A stretch of 63,369 bases of DNA from Chlamydiia bacterium (GTDB lineage Bacteria > Chlamydiota > Chlamydiia > Chlamydiales > GCA-2402025): contig JAJACS010000009.1 in NCBI GenBank assembly GCA_022601395.1, positions 1 through 63,369 on the forward strand. The letters are read 5' to 3'. Below are positions 9,941 to 17,708 of the stretch, one piece after another. The position numbers and the translations under genes are program-made. Each line of letters opens with the position of its first letter. Position 1 is the first letter of the stretch. The notes under the pieces were generated by a model. That model was not told the origin of the DNA and ran no database searches. It was given only the letters and a program-made list of their open reading frames with translations.

Positions 9941-10738
9941 TCAAGTTTTTGATGCTCTATCTCCAAGTAAAGGAGCTCTTTCTGCTTTAGAAGCCTTCAC
10001 TCCCCTTATCCAGTTTAAAGCATTAAACGAAAGTGCTTTGAGTTTACCTCTAGACCTACCCCTTGCGGAAGCGGGTGCATCAAAATCTACCACGGTAGAA
10101 CCAGTCAATTGAGAATCACTTTCATCAAGATCAACTGCTGTTTTAAAAAATCTTACTTTCTCCTCTTGCTCACTGAAGTCTTCATCTGTATCCACCTTCG
10201 TATAGAGTTCCTGTAAACTCGCTGTTGCAGATTTCATGAGATCGAGGAAAAACTTTTGAGAAAGCACCCTAGTATTTAGGAGATCCACCACTTCCTCTCT
10301 CTTTTCTAAATGCTGTATCATCACTTCTTGCTTTTTTTCTAATTGAGAAGACTTGTAGTCATTATATTTCGAAAAGAGATGAGAGCAGGCAGCAAGAACA
10401 ATCCCTACTTCTTTCATATACGGCACATTTAGATTTGTTAAAGTGGCTACTGACAAACTCACGATACCTGCAGCAAATAGCGCTGAATCAATCGAGGTAA
10501 AACAACAAATCTTTCTTTGCTTAGGATGTTGTTCTGACTGAATTTTTATTGTATTTCTTTTCGCCTCTGCTTCCGTAAATATTTCATTTAGTCTTTCTGT
10601 TTTTCTTGCCATGGACGCAAGCATAGAGCCAGAGTTTTCACCCGCTTCTAAAACGGCTTGAAAGTATCCCACTAGCTGGCCTTTTTCACTCGCCCAGTCT
10701 TGAACAATTGCACTTGCACCTCTTACTCTTGTAGCCAT
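9941..10738 (-). CDS. Hypothetical protein with bilobed hydrophobic domain, Inc-like
   Basis: The ATG at 10738 is preferred over an upstream in-frame start because GGAGGAAG lies immediately before it. The 265-residue protein has no signal peptide. Two closely spaced hydrophobic segments (about residues 84-101 and 108-124) are separated by a short polar turn. A heptad-rich region follows to ~200, then a basic C-terminus. A bilobed hydrophobic hairpin in a protein without a Sec signal is the hallmark of chlamydial inclusion-membrane (Inc) proteins, which are type III secreted. The Inc call is an inference; an ordinary inner-membrane hairpin protein is the alternative. Confidence 0.68.
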   Translation of the reverse strand: MATRVRGASAIVQDWASEKGQLVGYFQAVLEAGENSGSMLASMARKTERLNEIFTEAEAKRNTIKIQSEQHPKQRKICCFTSIDSALFAAGIVSLSVATLTNLNVPYMKEVGIVLAACSHLFSKYNDYKSSQLEKKQEVMIQHLEKREEVVDLLNTRVLSQKFFLDLMKSATASLQELYTKVDTDEDFSEQEEKVRFFKTAVDLDESDSQLTGSTVVDFDAPASARGRSRGKLKALSFNALNWIRGVKASKAERAPLLGDRASKT

Positions 10739-10869
10739 ATCTTCCTCCACGGAAAAAAATGAAAAACTATAAGCAATCAAGTAATTAATTTAATAAAATT
10801 ATTTATTTTGCAAAAAAAGCAAAACAGATAAATTCTCTTGGTCAGTTAAACACGAACAAAAGTTGGATC

Positions 10870-11913
10870 ATGAGAAAAGCACTATTCCAAACGATACTTA
10901 TATTATCTATTACTTCGATCGCCTTCACTTTTTCATCTGAGAAGAAAAAAGCACTTGTAACAGGAGGTGCCGGTTTTCTAGGATCTCATATGTGTGAAAA
11001 ACTTCTAGAGAATGGCTACAAAGTTCTTTGCCTTGATAATTTTCAAACAGGCTCTACAGACAACATCGCACATCTAGGTAGTAACCCTGATTTCAGCTAT
11101 ATAAAGCATGATGTTACAAACCCTTTACCGAAGATTGAAAATCTTGATGAAATTTACAACTTTGCGTGCGCTGCGTCTCCTCCTCAATACCAGAAAGATC
11201 CCATACACACTATGAAGACTTGCGTACTTGGTGCATTGAATGTTTTGGAACTTGCGACTCAATCGAATACTAAGATTTTTCAGGCTTCTACAAGTGAAGT
11301 CTACGGAGACCCTAATGAACATCCACAAAAAGAAAGCTACTGGGGTCATGTCAATCCTCATGGCATCCGCTCTTGCTATGACGAAGGAAAAAGATCTGCT
11401 GAAACAATCTTTTTTGACTATTTAAGAACAAAAAAAGCGCGTATTAAAGTTGGTAGAATTTTCAACACATACGGCCCTAGAATGAACCTAGATGATGGAA
11501 GAGTTATTTCAAACTTCATCGTACAGTGCCTGAAAGACTCTCCTATCACTATCTATGGATCAGGAGTACAAACACGCTCTTTCTGTTATGTAAGTGACTT
11601 AATAGATGCTATCTATGCCTTTATGCAAACTCCAGATAAAGTTGTAGGTCCGATCAACCTTGGGAACCCAGATGAACACACTATAGAAGATACTGCCCAT
11701 AGAATTCTTAAGATGACTCGTTCTAGTTCTGTCATTTCCTTCCATGATCTTCCAGAAGATGATCCGCAAAAGAGAAAGCCTGATATTTCTCTTGCTTACA
11801 AGGCATTAAAGTGGAAACCAAAAGTTTCTTTAGCCGAAGGACTGCAAACAACTATTTCATACTTCAGACAAGAGTTAAATAAGCAAAACAAACAAACTGC
11901 TTGCAATTTGTAA
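10870..11913 (+). CDS. UDP-glucuronate decarboxylase-like NAD-dependent epimerase/dehydratase with N-terminal signal-like segment
   Basis: This extended-SDR sugar-nucleotide enzyme has its NAD-binding GGAGFLG at residues 32-38. The catalytic Tyr170/Lys174 sit in YDEGKR, which is characteristic of UDP-xylose synthases, and YGPRM follows. The expected reaction is UDP-glucuronate to UDP-xylose plus CO2. The oddity is residues 1-23: a basic start and a hydrophobic run ending in FSS, like a Sec signal peptide. Orthologues normally start just before the Rossmann motif. No other Met lies before the GGAGFLG, so the extension seems genuinely translated. Decarboxylase versus epimerase activity is inferred from the motif only. 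Confidence 0.9.
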   Translation: MRKALFQTILILSITSIAFTFSSEKKKALVTGGAGFLGSHMCEKLLENGYKVLCLDNFQTGSTDNIAHLGSNPDFSYIKHDVTNPLPKIENLDEIYNFACAASPPQYQKDPIHTMKTCVLGALNVLELATQSNTKIFQASTSEVYGDPNEHPQKESYWGHVNPHGIRSCYDEGKRSAETIFFDYLRTKKARIKVGRIFNTYGPRMNLDDGRVISNFIVQCLKDSPITIYGSGVQTRSFCYVSDLIDAIYAFMQTPDKVVGPINLGNPDEHTIEDTAHRILKMTRSSSVISFHDLPEDDPQKRKPDISLAYKALKWKPKVSLAEGLQTTISYFRQELNKQNKQTACNL

Positions 11914-11954
11914 CTACTACAAAAACATTTTGTGCTTAAACAACTTTCATGAGA

Positions 11955-11986
11955 AAATCCCCGGTCATTCACAAGCTCGGGGATTT
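11955..11986 (+). terminator. Hairpin between UXS-like and NagB/PIG-L genes, terminator carrying the next Shine-Dalgarno
   Basis: AAATCCCCG at 11955-11963 is perfectly complementary to CGGGGATTT at 11978-11986, with a 14-base loop and a further TTTAT afterwards. The stem plus short U-run looks like an intrinsic terminator for the upstream gene. The 3' arm holds GGGGA, positioned as the ribosome-binding site for the ATG at 11991. It rules out the in-frame ATG at 11949 as a sensible start. Confidence 0.7.
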
Positions 11987-11990
11987 TTAT

Positions 11991-14735
11991 ATGAAGCGCC
12001 TTCTTAGTTTATTCTCTACAGTCACTCTATTCACAACAAGCTTTTGCTTTTGCCATCCTATTACCTCTAAAACCACTACATGCTCTATCGATGTTTGCGA
12101 AACTCCTGAAGACGTTGCAGACAGAGCTGCCTCGATATTTATACAAGAAATCAACAAAGCTAAAGCTTTGGAAAAAAGGCCCATTTTTATTCTTCCAACA
12201 GGCGGCACCGCGATTCCTTTTTATAACAAGCTTGTTGAGTATTGGAATGAAGGGAAAGTCGATCTTTCAAACGTAGAAACATTCAATCTTGATGAGTATG
12301 TAGGTCTGCATAAAGACGATCCAAATAGCTACAACTACTTTATGAGGCACTATTTTTTTGATCTTGTTTCACAAGAGCTTACTTTTGAAGTCCTCAACCA
12401 TTTTGGACTTATGAGAATCTCCAAAGAAGACCTCAACCACTCACATCTTAAAGAAGTACACCCATTAGACCTGAATCATGCCCTAGATCTATTCAAACAA
12501 GATCTTATAAGTAACCTTTCTTCTTCCTTTGAAAATACTTACGCTTCTGTTCTTGATACAGTCAAAAGAATCGACAATGCCCTAAAAAGAGACAACCCGT
12601 CTTTTAGACTTGTTTCAAACTACCTACTTAATGATAAAAAACTTCCTTCGCTCACGACTCTTGCAGCAAGTATTCTGCATCACTTTAACTTGAGAGACCA
12701 TGCGATCTTAAAAGAAAAAGTCCATATTCCTAGAGCTCTTATCGAAGATGAAACTGCGTATAAACAAAGTATAAGGGAGTATATAAAAGCTTTTGAAACT
12801 GCTAAAAGAGACTTAAAAACAAGACTTGTTACTTTCTGCGGAATAGGGGTAGACCCAGCACACATAGCATTCAACGACTTTCTCTGTGAAAAAGAATTTC
12901 TCCAAGAAGACGCCACAGAAGAAGAGCTGACGGAGCTAGCACTGAATACAAAATTTAGACTTGTACCTCTTACTGAAGAAACAAGAAGAGTGAACGCAAG
13001 GTTTTTTGATTACAGCTTAGACTCTGTCCCAAAGGAAGCGGTAACTATGGGGTTTGGAGAGATTATTGATTCAGATAGAATCATACTAATGGCATTTGGT
13101 GTGAATAAGGCAAAAGCTCTCTACAGAACTTTCGCAGCTAAAAAGCCCACTTATAAAGTACCATCCTCTCTTCTTCGCTTTGCAAAAGCATGTAAACCAG
13201 AGCTTATTGTTGATAAAAAGGCTTTTGGCATAGATACACTCGATAAGGAAAGTTTAGCTCAGATGCTTCACAACACAGACGAGACAGAGATAAAGGATCT
13301 TTTTGCTCTGAAAGGAGAAATCCAAAATTTCTTTGAGTTTGCAGACGTTATCTCTCACGAAAAACCCTCTTGCATCCTAAACGAAAAGAATGCTTTTACC
13401 AAAGAAGACATCAACCTTGTAAAACTTCCAGAGAATAAAACGATTCTATGGATTGCAAAAAGCAAAGATCATGACTCTCAACTTCTACAGAAACTTAAAA
13501 AAAAGAACAATGTGATAAAAGTTATCTATAAGAACTTTCAAACAATCGATAGTGCTATCGATGAAACCAAACCAGAATACCTTTACCTTCCCGAGTTCTT
13601 TAAGAAGAAAACAAACCATAGAAAGCTTGCTAATATTATTCAGAAACATTCTCTAAAAAATAACGTAATAGGTATTTATTACGCTGAAAACTACTACAAG
13701 AAAAACCTTTCCCTTCCTCTTGTACATGAAACCTTGGAAAGAAAAGTTGAATCTCTTAAGAAATTTCATGTATCTCAAGTAAAAAGAGCCGCTTTTGATA
13801 AAGTTGTTTACTCGCTTGCTCAATTAATTCCCATTTGTATCGATGATAAGCAATATTCCTCTGAATCCTTCTACATGAGGAAGTACCAAGTGCAAAAAAA
13901 TGGCTCTGTTGCTTTGAAAGCGATTTCAAACTCCATATTCGCCTTGCGAGATCTCCCTATAATTAAACTCCCTAAATCTACAAAAAAGCTTCAATTTGGT
14001 GCTGATGATATCGTTATCGCTGTTGCTCCTCACCCTGATGATGCTGAAATTGGTTTAGGTGGACTCATTCACGAATCTAGCAAGCAAAATATCCGTACCG
14101 TTATTTTAAACGTCACAGAAGGTTCCAGAGCCGCAATGTGTAAAAGTGACCTTATAAACTCTGCTACTCTTCCTGGTCATCTTCTGGAAGCTATTCAAAA
14201 TTATCCAAAAGAACAAATTCAAGACGAAAACTTAAAAAAGGAAATCAGAGCTTCTGAATCAACGCTTGCACTAGAATACCTACATCCAAGATCTGAAGTA
14301 TATTTCTTAAACCTGCCATTCTACCACAGCAAAGGCTATGAATTTGGAAATAAGGATAAAAAGATCGTTGATGAGTCACTTGATAGGATTCTATCTCAAA
14401 CAGATGGAAATATTTATATTTTTATTCCAAGAAAACGCGACGAACATTTAGCACATAAACAAACAACAAGGCTTTTTACTGAAAGAGTAAGAAGCTATTT
14501 CAAAGCTCATTCAGACAAATCTATCTATCTAGCTTCTTATACAACACCGTGGACAGGAGAATGGAATCTCTACCTCTACAATGAGAAACAAGGTTCAGAG
14601 CTTGCTGCTATAACAGGAAGCGAAAGACTTTTGAAGAAAGGCGCTAAAGGATATTTACCAAAGTTTCTTGGTGGCAAACTTGCAGAACGTTATTTTTTAA
14701 GTCGTATAGACAAAGTAAAGAAAGGAGCTCGGTAA
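11991..14735 (+). CDS. Glucosamine-6-phosphate deaminase-like (NagB) and PIG-L/LmbE deacetylase fusion with signal-like N-terminus
   Basis: From the ATG after the hairpin the protein has 914 residues. Residues 1-21 look like a signal peptide. The NagB-like domain has PTGGT (69-73) and FNLDEYVGL (98-106, Asp101), then roughly 118 extra residues before GIGVDPAHIAFND (284-296). In canonical NagB that last motif is GxGxDGHIAFNE, so this copy has one inserted residue and Asp for the final Glu. A linker of about 250 residues leads to the PIG-L domain with PHPDDAE at 680-686, the zinc site of N-acetylglucosamine deacetylases. The fusion suggests coupled deacetylation and deamination of an amino sugar, but the altered NagB site may be non-catalytic. 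Confidence 0.85.
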   Translation: MKRLLSLFSTVTLFTTSFCFCHPITSKTTTCSIDVCETPEDVADRAASIFIQEINKAKALEKRPIFILPTGGTAIPFYNKLVEYWNEGKVDLSNVETFNLDEYVGLHKDDPNSYNYFMRHYFFDLVSQELTFEVLNHFGLMRISKEDLNHSHLKEVHPLDLNHALDLFKQDLISNLSSSFENTYASVLDTVKRIDNALKRDNPSFRLVSNYLLNDKKLPSLTTLAASILHHFNLRDHAILKEKVHIPRALIEDETAYKQSIREYIKAFETAKRDLKTRLVTFCGIGVDPAHIAFNDFLCEKEFLQEDATEEELTELALNTKFRLVPLTEETRRVNARFFDYSLDSVPKEAVTMGFGEIIDSDRIILMAFGVNKAKALYRTFAAKKPTYKVPSSLLRFAKACKPELIVDKKAFGIDTLDKESLAQMLHNTDETEIKDLFALKGEIQNFFEFADVISHEKPSCILNEKNAFTKEDINLVKLPENKTILWIAKSKDHDSQLLQKLKKKNNVIKVIYKNFQTIDSAIDETKPEYLYLPEFFKKKTNHRKLANIIQKHSLKNNVIGIYYAENYYKKNLSLPLVHETLERKVESLKKFHVSQVKRAAFDKVVYSLAQLIPICIDDKQYSSESFYMRKYQVQKNGSVALKAISNSIFALRDLPIIKLPKSTKKLQFGADDIVIAVAPHPDDAEIGLGGLIHESSKQNIRTVILNVTEGSRAAMCKSDLINSATLPGHLLEAIQNYPKEQIQDENLKKEIRASESTLALEYLHPRSEVYFLNLPFYHSKGYEFGNKDKKIVDESLDRILSQTDGNIYIFIPRKRDEHLAHKQTTRLFTERVRSYFKAHSDKSIYLASYTTPWTGEWNLYLYNEKQGSELAAITGSERLLKKGAKGYLPKFLGGKLAERYFLSRIDKVKKGAR

Positions 14736-15629
14736 ATGAAAAAACCTTTGCATTTTCTTGGAGCCTGCATGGGGCTCGGCGCTCAGGTGCAAACAACTGC
14801 AGAAGGACCCTATTGCCTACTTAAAAGTTTAGAATTTGCAAATTTCGTTGATCTATGTCAACACCCAGTTACTCATTCCTTAATGCACATATGTAAAAAG
14901 CCTTCAGTAAAAGAAACCCTTTCTAACTTTAACACTGAACTTTGCAAGGAAGTGCTCTTCTATTTAAAACAAAATATTATGCCCATTGTGATCGGAGGCG
15001 ATCACTCTGTAGCCATCGGTACATGGTTTGCAAATATCAACCATTTAAATACAAAAGGCAAAGAACTAGGGCTCATCTGGATTGATGCGCACATGGACGC
15101 ACATACTTTTGAATCATCACCATCAAAAGCATATCATGGGATGCCTCTTGCTTCTTTGCTTGGCTATGGCCCTGCACTTATTAAGGAACATGACAACTTG
15201 CAAAAACTCCTACCTGAAAACTTAATTCTTATTGCCACTAGATGTTATGAAAAAGCAGAAGAGCAGTTTTTATTAGAGCACAATGTACGTGTACATTACA
15301 TGCAAGAAGTCTCTAAAGAAGGGTTTGCCAAAGTCCTATCAAATGCTTTTAACGATTTAAAGAAGAAAAACCTTGAAATAGGAATCTCTTTTGACTTTGA
15401 TGCGATTGATCCTATACATGCACCGGGTGTGGGATCACAAGCAAGCAAAGGTCTTTGTAAAAAAGAGTTTCTAGAAGGGTTCGCTCAGATTGATGTTTTG
15501 CAAGATCTTGTCTGCCTTGAACTTGTTGAGTATAACCCCACCCTTGATGAAAATAGCAAAACAAAGGACTTGGCTTTAGAGATCCTTCATAAACTTCTAC
15601 TAAGTAAGCATGATCTTACTAGAAGATGA
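14736..15629 (+). CDS. Arginase/agmatinase-family ureohydrolase, probably arginase
   Basis: The 297-residue protein carries the binuclear manganese ligands of ureohydrolases: GGDH (His90), DAHMDAH (D117, H119, D121) and SFDFDAIDP (D220, D222). The HGMP motif near 134-137 favours arginase (arginine to ornithine and urea) over agmatinase. The ATG follows directly on the stop of the NagB/PIG-L gene, whose last codons contain AAAGGAG, so the two are translationally linked. Its 3' end overlaps the convergent deoC gene by 30 bases. Confidence 0.88.
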   Translation: MKKPLHFLGACMGLGAQVQTTAEGPYCLLKSLEFANFVDLCQHPVTHSLMHICKKPSVKETLSNFNTELCKEVLFYLKQNIMPIVIGGDHSVAIGTWFANINHLNTKGKELGLIWIDAHMDAHTFESSPSKAYHGMPLASLLGYGPALIKEHDNLQKLLPENLILIATRCYEKAEEQFLLEHNVRVHYMQEVSKEGFAKVLSNAFNDLKKKNLEIGISFDFDAIDPIHAPGVGSQASKGLCKKEFLEGFAQIDVLQDLVCLELVEYNPTLDENSKTKDLALEILHKLLLSKHDLTRR

Positions 15630-16241
15630 TGTTCCAACCCTTGATGCACCAGCCTCAATCATAAGAATCGCTGATTCTCTGTCTCTTATTCCACCAGATG
15701 CTTTGACTCTACACCTAGAGCCACATGCGCTTTTCATAAGAGATACGTCTGATGCCTTTGCGCCTGATTTTGAAAAACCTGTAGAAGTTTTAACAAAGTC
15801 TGCTCCTGAATCAGCTACAATCTCGCATGCGAGAACTTTCTGCTCATCATCTAAAAGACAAGTCTCGATAATCACTTTTAAAATCCTCTCACCTAAAAGG
15901 TTCTTAATTTCTCTGATTTCATTAGAGACTGTTTCAAAATCCGAAGAGAAAAAAGCGGGGAAATTCATTACCATATCAAGCTCTTCTGCCCCATTATTAA
16001 GAGAGTTCTTTGCTTCATAGATTTTAACCTCTGGAGTGTTAGAACCAAGAGGAAATCCCACCGTTGTACCAATCGGCACACTCGTATCCTTGAGCAGCTC
16101 TTTAGCAAAAGAGACATGGTATGGGTGCACAAAAACACTTGCGAAGGGATATTCTTTTGCAGCTAAACAAAAGCTTTCAATCTCTTCTTTTGTTGCACTT
16201 TGTTTGAGTAGCGTGTGATCTATATAAGTTGCAATTTTCAT
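15600..16241 (-). CDS. deoC: Deoxyribose-phosphate aldolase
   Basis: The 213-residue class I aldolase splits 2-deoxyribose-5-phosphate into glyceraldehyde-3-phosphate and acetaldehyde, the last step of deoxynucleoside salvage. The start MKIATYIDHTLLK is typical. FVKTSTGF contains the Schiff-base lysine and KASGGIRD the second active-site lysine. GAGGTACT precedes the ATG. The cyclase gene ends 6 bases upstream, so the two form an operon. No phosphopentomutase or nucleoside phosphorylase gene is nearby, so the source of substrate is unclear. Confidence 0.95.
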   Translation of the reverse strand: MKIATYIDHTLLKQSATKEEIESFCLAAKEYPFASVFVHPYHVSFAKELLKDTSVPIGTTVGFPLGSNTPEVKIYEAKNSLNNGAEELDMVMNFPAFFSSDFETVSNEIREIKNLLGERILKVIIETCLLDDEQKVLACEIVADSGADFVKTSTGFSKSGAKASDVSLMKSACGSRCRVKASGGIRDRESAILMIEAGASRVGTSSSSKIMLT

Positions 16242-16247
16242 AGTACC

Positions 16248-16937
16248 TCAAGTTTGCACAATCCCAACGGAACGAACAGCAGCTTCAGTTCCAGGACCAA
16301 TTTTGATAGGAAGCGTCACTATTGAAGCTCCTCTTGGAGGAAGTTTATGCAAGTTCACCATATTTTCTAAAATAAACTTTCCTTCACCAAGTATCGTATG
16401 ATGCACCGGGAATGTATCTTGATTAGATCCATCTGGAGAAAGTGTATCAATCCCTATACCTGCGATACCTCGTTCAACAAGTAGCTCTGCTGATTCCTTT
16501 GAAAAGCCTGGGAAAGATAGTCCTCCCCCATCTTTTGGGTTCCTATATTTTATAGGGTCACTCCAAAATTCTTGCCATCCGGTAAAACCAACTACCAAGG
16601 CATTCTTAGGTATCTTGCCAAAGGATGCTTCATACTCCTTAATATCTTCTGGAGCAATAAAGAGATCTTCCTTTCTCTTTTTTGATACATCAATAACAAC
16701 ACATGGGGTAAATAGTTCCTCAAGAGGAATATCTGCTATGTTTTTTCCATCTCTCATAAAATGAGAAGGAGCATCCATATGTGTTCCACAAGCACCATGC
16801 ATTTCATATTTTAAAACTCTGATACCATCGTCGTAGTCTTTTTTCACATCATACTTAAAACCACAAGACCCTGTCCATGTAGGAATAGAACTATCTATCG
16901 TATGAGTAAGGTCAATAAACTTTGCATTTTCAAACAT
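16248..16937 (-). CDS. Cyclase family protein (kynurenine formamidase-like metal hydrolase)
   Basis: The 229-residue protein has the family signature H-G-x2-G-T-H-x-D-A-P-x-H-F at residues 47-60 (metal ligands H47, H53, D55, H59). This is the PF04199 cyclase fold, which includes KynB (N-formylkynurenine to kynurenine and formate), isatin hydrolases and many members of unknown substrate. It is cotranscribed with deoC, 6 bases apart, which does not obviously fit tryptophan catabolism. No kynU or trp gene is in the window. The reaction is left open. Confidence 0.88.
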   Translation of the reverse strand: MFENAKFIDLTHTIDSSIPTWTGSCGFKYDVKKDYDDGIRVLKYEMHGACGTHMDAPSHFMRDGKNIADIPLEELFTPCVVIDVSKKRKEDLFIAPEDIKEYEASFGKIPKNALVVGFTGWQEFWSDPIKYRNPKDGGGLSFPGFSKESAELLVERGIAGIGIDTLSPDGSNQDTFPVHHTILGEGKFILENMVNLHKLPPRGASIVTLPIKIGPGTEAAVRSVGIVQT

Positions 16938-17080
16938 TCTATACTCCGAGTATCTTAAAAGAACTCTAGCAAAATCGGCTCTCAGAAAGCAATGGGGAGT
17001 TTTTTCAATTTTTTACTCCACTTTTACTCTGATTTTTGTATAGTTTCTGAAATCACTAGACTGCAACCAAGGAATCGGAC

Positions 17081-17701
17081 ATGGCAAAGAAGTTATATTT
17101 TTATTATTCCGCAATGAACGCTGGAAAAAGTACTACTCTTTTACAATCTAGTTACAACTACATCGAAAGAGGAATGCAAACGATTCTCTTTGCTCCAAAA
17201 ATAGATAACCGATTCGGTGGTCCTACCATATATTCTAGAATAGGACTCAAACAAAGTGCCATAGGATATGATGAGGAGTTTAATCTTTATGACTATGTAA
17301 AAGACAAACAAAAAGAGCTTACTGAGCTCACATGCATCCTAGTTGATGAAGCACACTTTCTAAAAAAGAATCAAGTTGCACAGCTTGTGAAGATCGCAAG
17401 CGATCTCAATGTTGCGGTTCTTTGCTACGGCCTAAGGTCTGACTTTCAAGGAGAGCCTTTTGAAGGGAGCACCTACCTTCTTGCCTGGGCACAAGAACTT
17501 ATGGAAATCAAAACTATCTGTCACTGCGGAAGTAAAGCGACTATGAATATCCGCGTAGACAATGAAGGCAACCCTATAACAGAAGGAAGCCAAGTAGCTG
17601 TACTTGGTAGTGCAAAGTATGTCTCTTCTTGCATGAAGCATTTCAGAGAGGCTGTTCCGGAAATGGATCGCAAAGCAACAAATACCTATCAACCTTCATG
17701 A
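17081..17701 (+). CDS. tdk: Thymidine kinase, type II
   Basis: The 206-residue protein phosphorylates thymidine (and deoxyuridine) with ATP. The P-loop is AMNAGKST at about residues 11-18, the Walker B-like motif is VDEAHFL, and the zinc-binding lasso keeps a CHC (near residue 147) and a Cys near 187. The length is normal for the bacterial tetrameric enzyme. The MFS transporter gene starts 7 bases after its stop, so uptake and trapping of a nucleoside could be coupled. It is divergent from the cyclase-deoC operon, and both concern deoxynucleosides. Confidence 0.95.
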   Translation: MAKKLYFYYSAMNAGKSTTLLQSSYNYIERGMQTILFAPKIDNRFGGPTIYSRIGLKQSAIGYDEEFNLYDYVKDKQKELTELTCILVDEAHFLKKNQVAQLVKIASDLNVAVLCYGLRSDFQGEPFEGSTYLLAWAQELMEIKTICHCGSKATMNIRVDNEGNPITEGSQVAVLGSAKYVSSCMKHFREAVPEMDRKATNTYQPS

Positions 17702-17708
17702 GGTAAAC

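Noticed and set aside
11949..11990. ATG at 11949 as start of the NagB/PIG-L gene
   Set aside because: The 14 codons it adds lie within the hairpin. The ATG at 11991 has GGGGA upstream and begins a clean signal-like segment.
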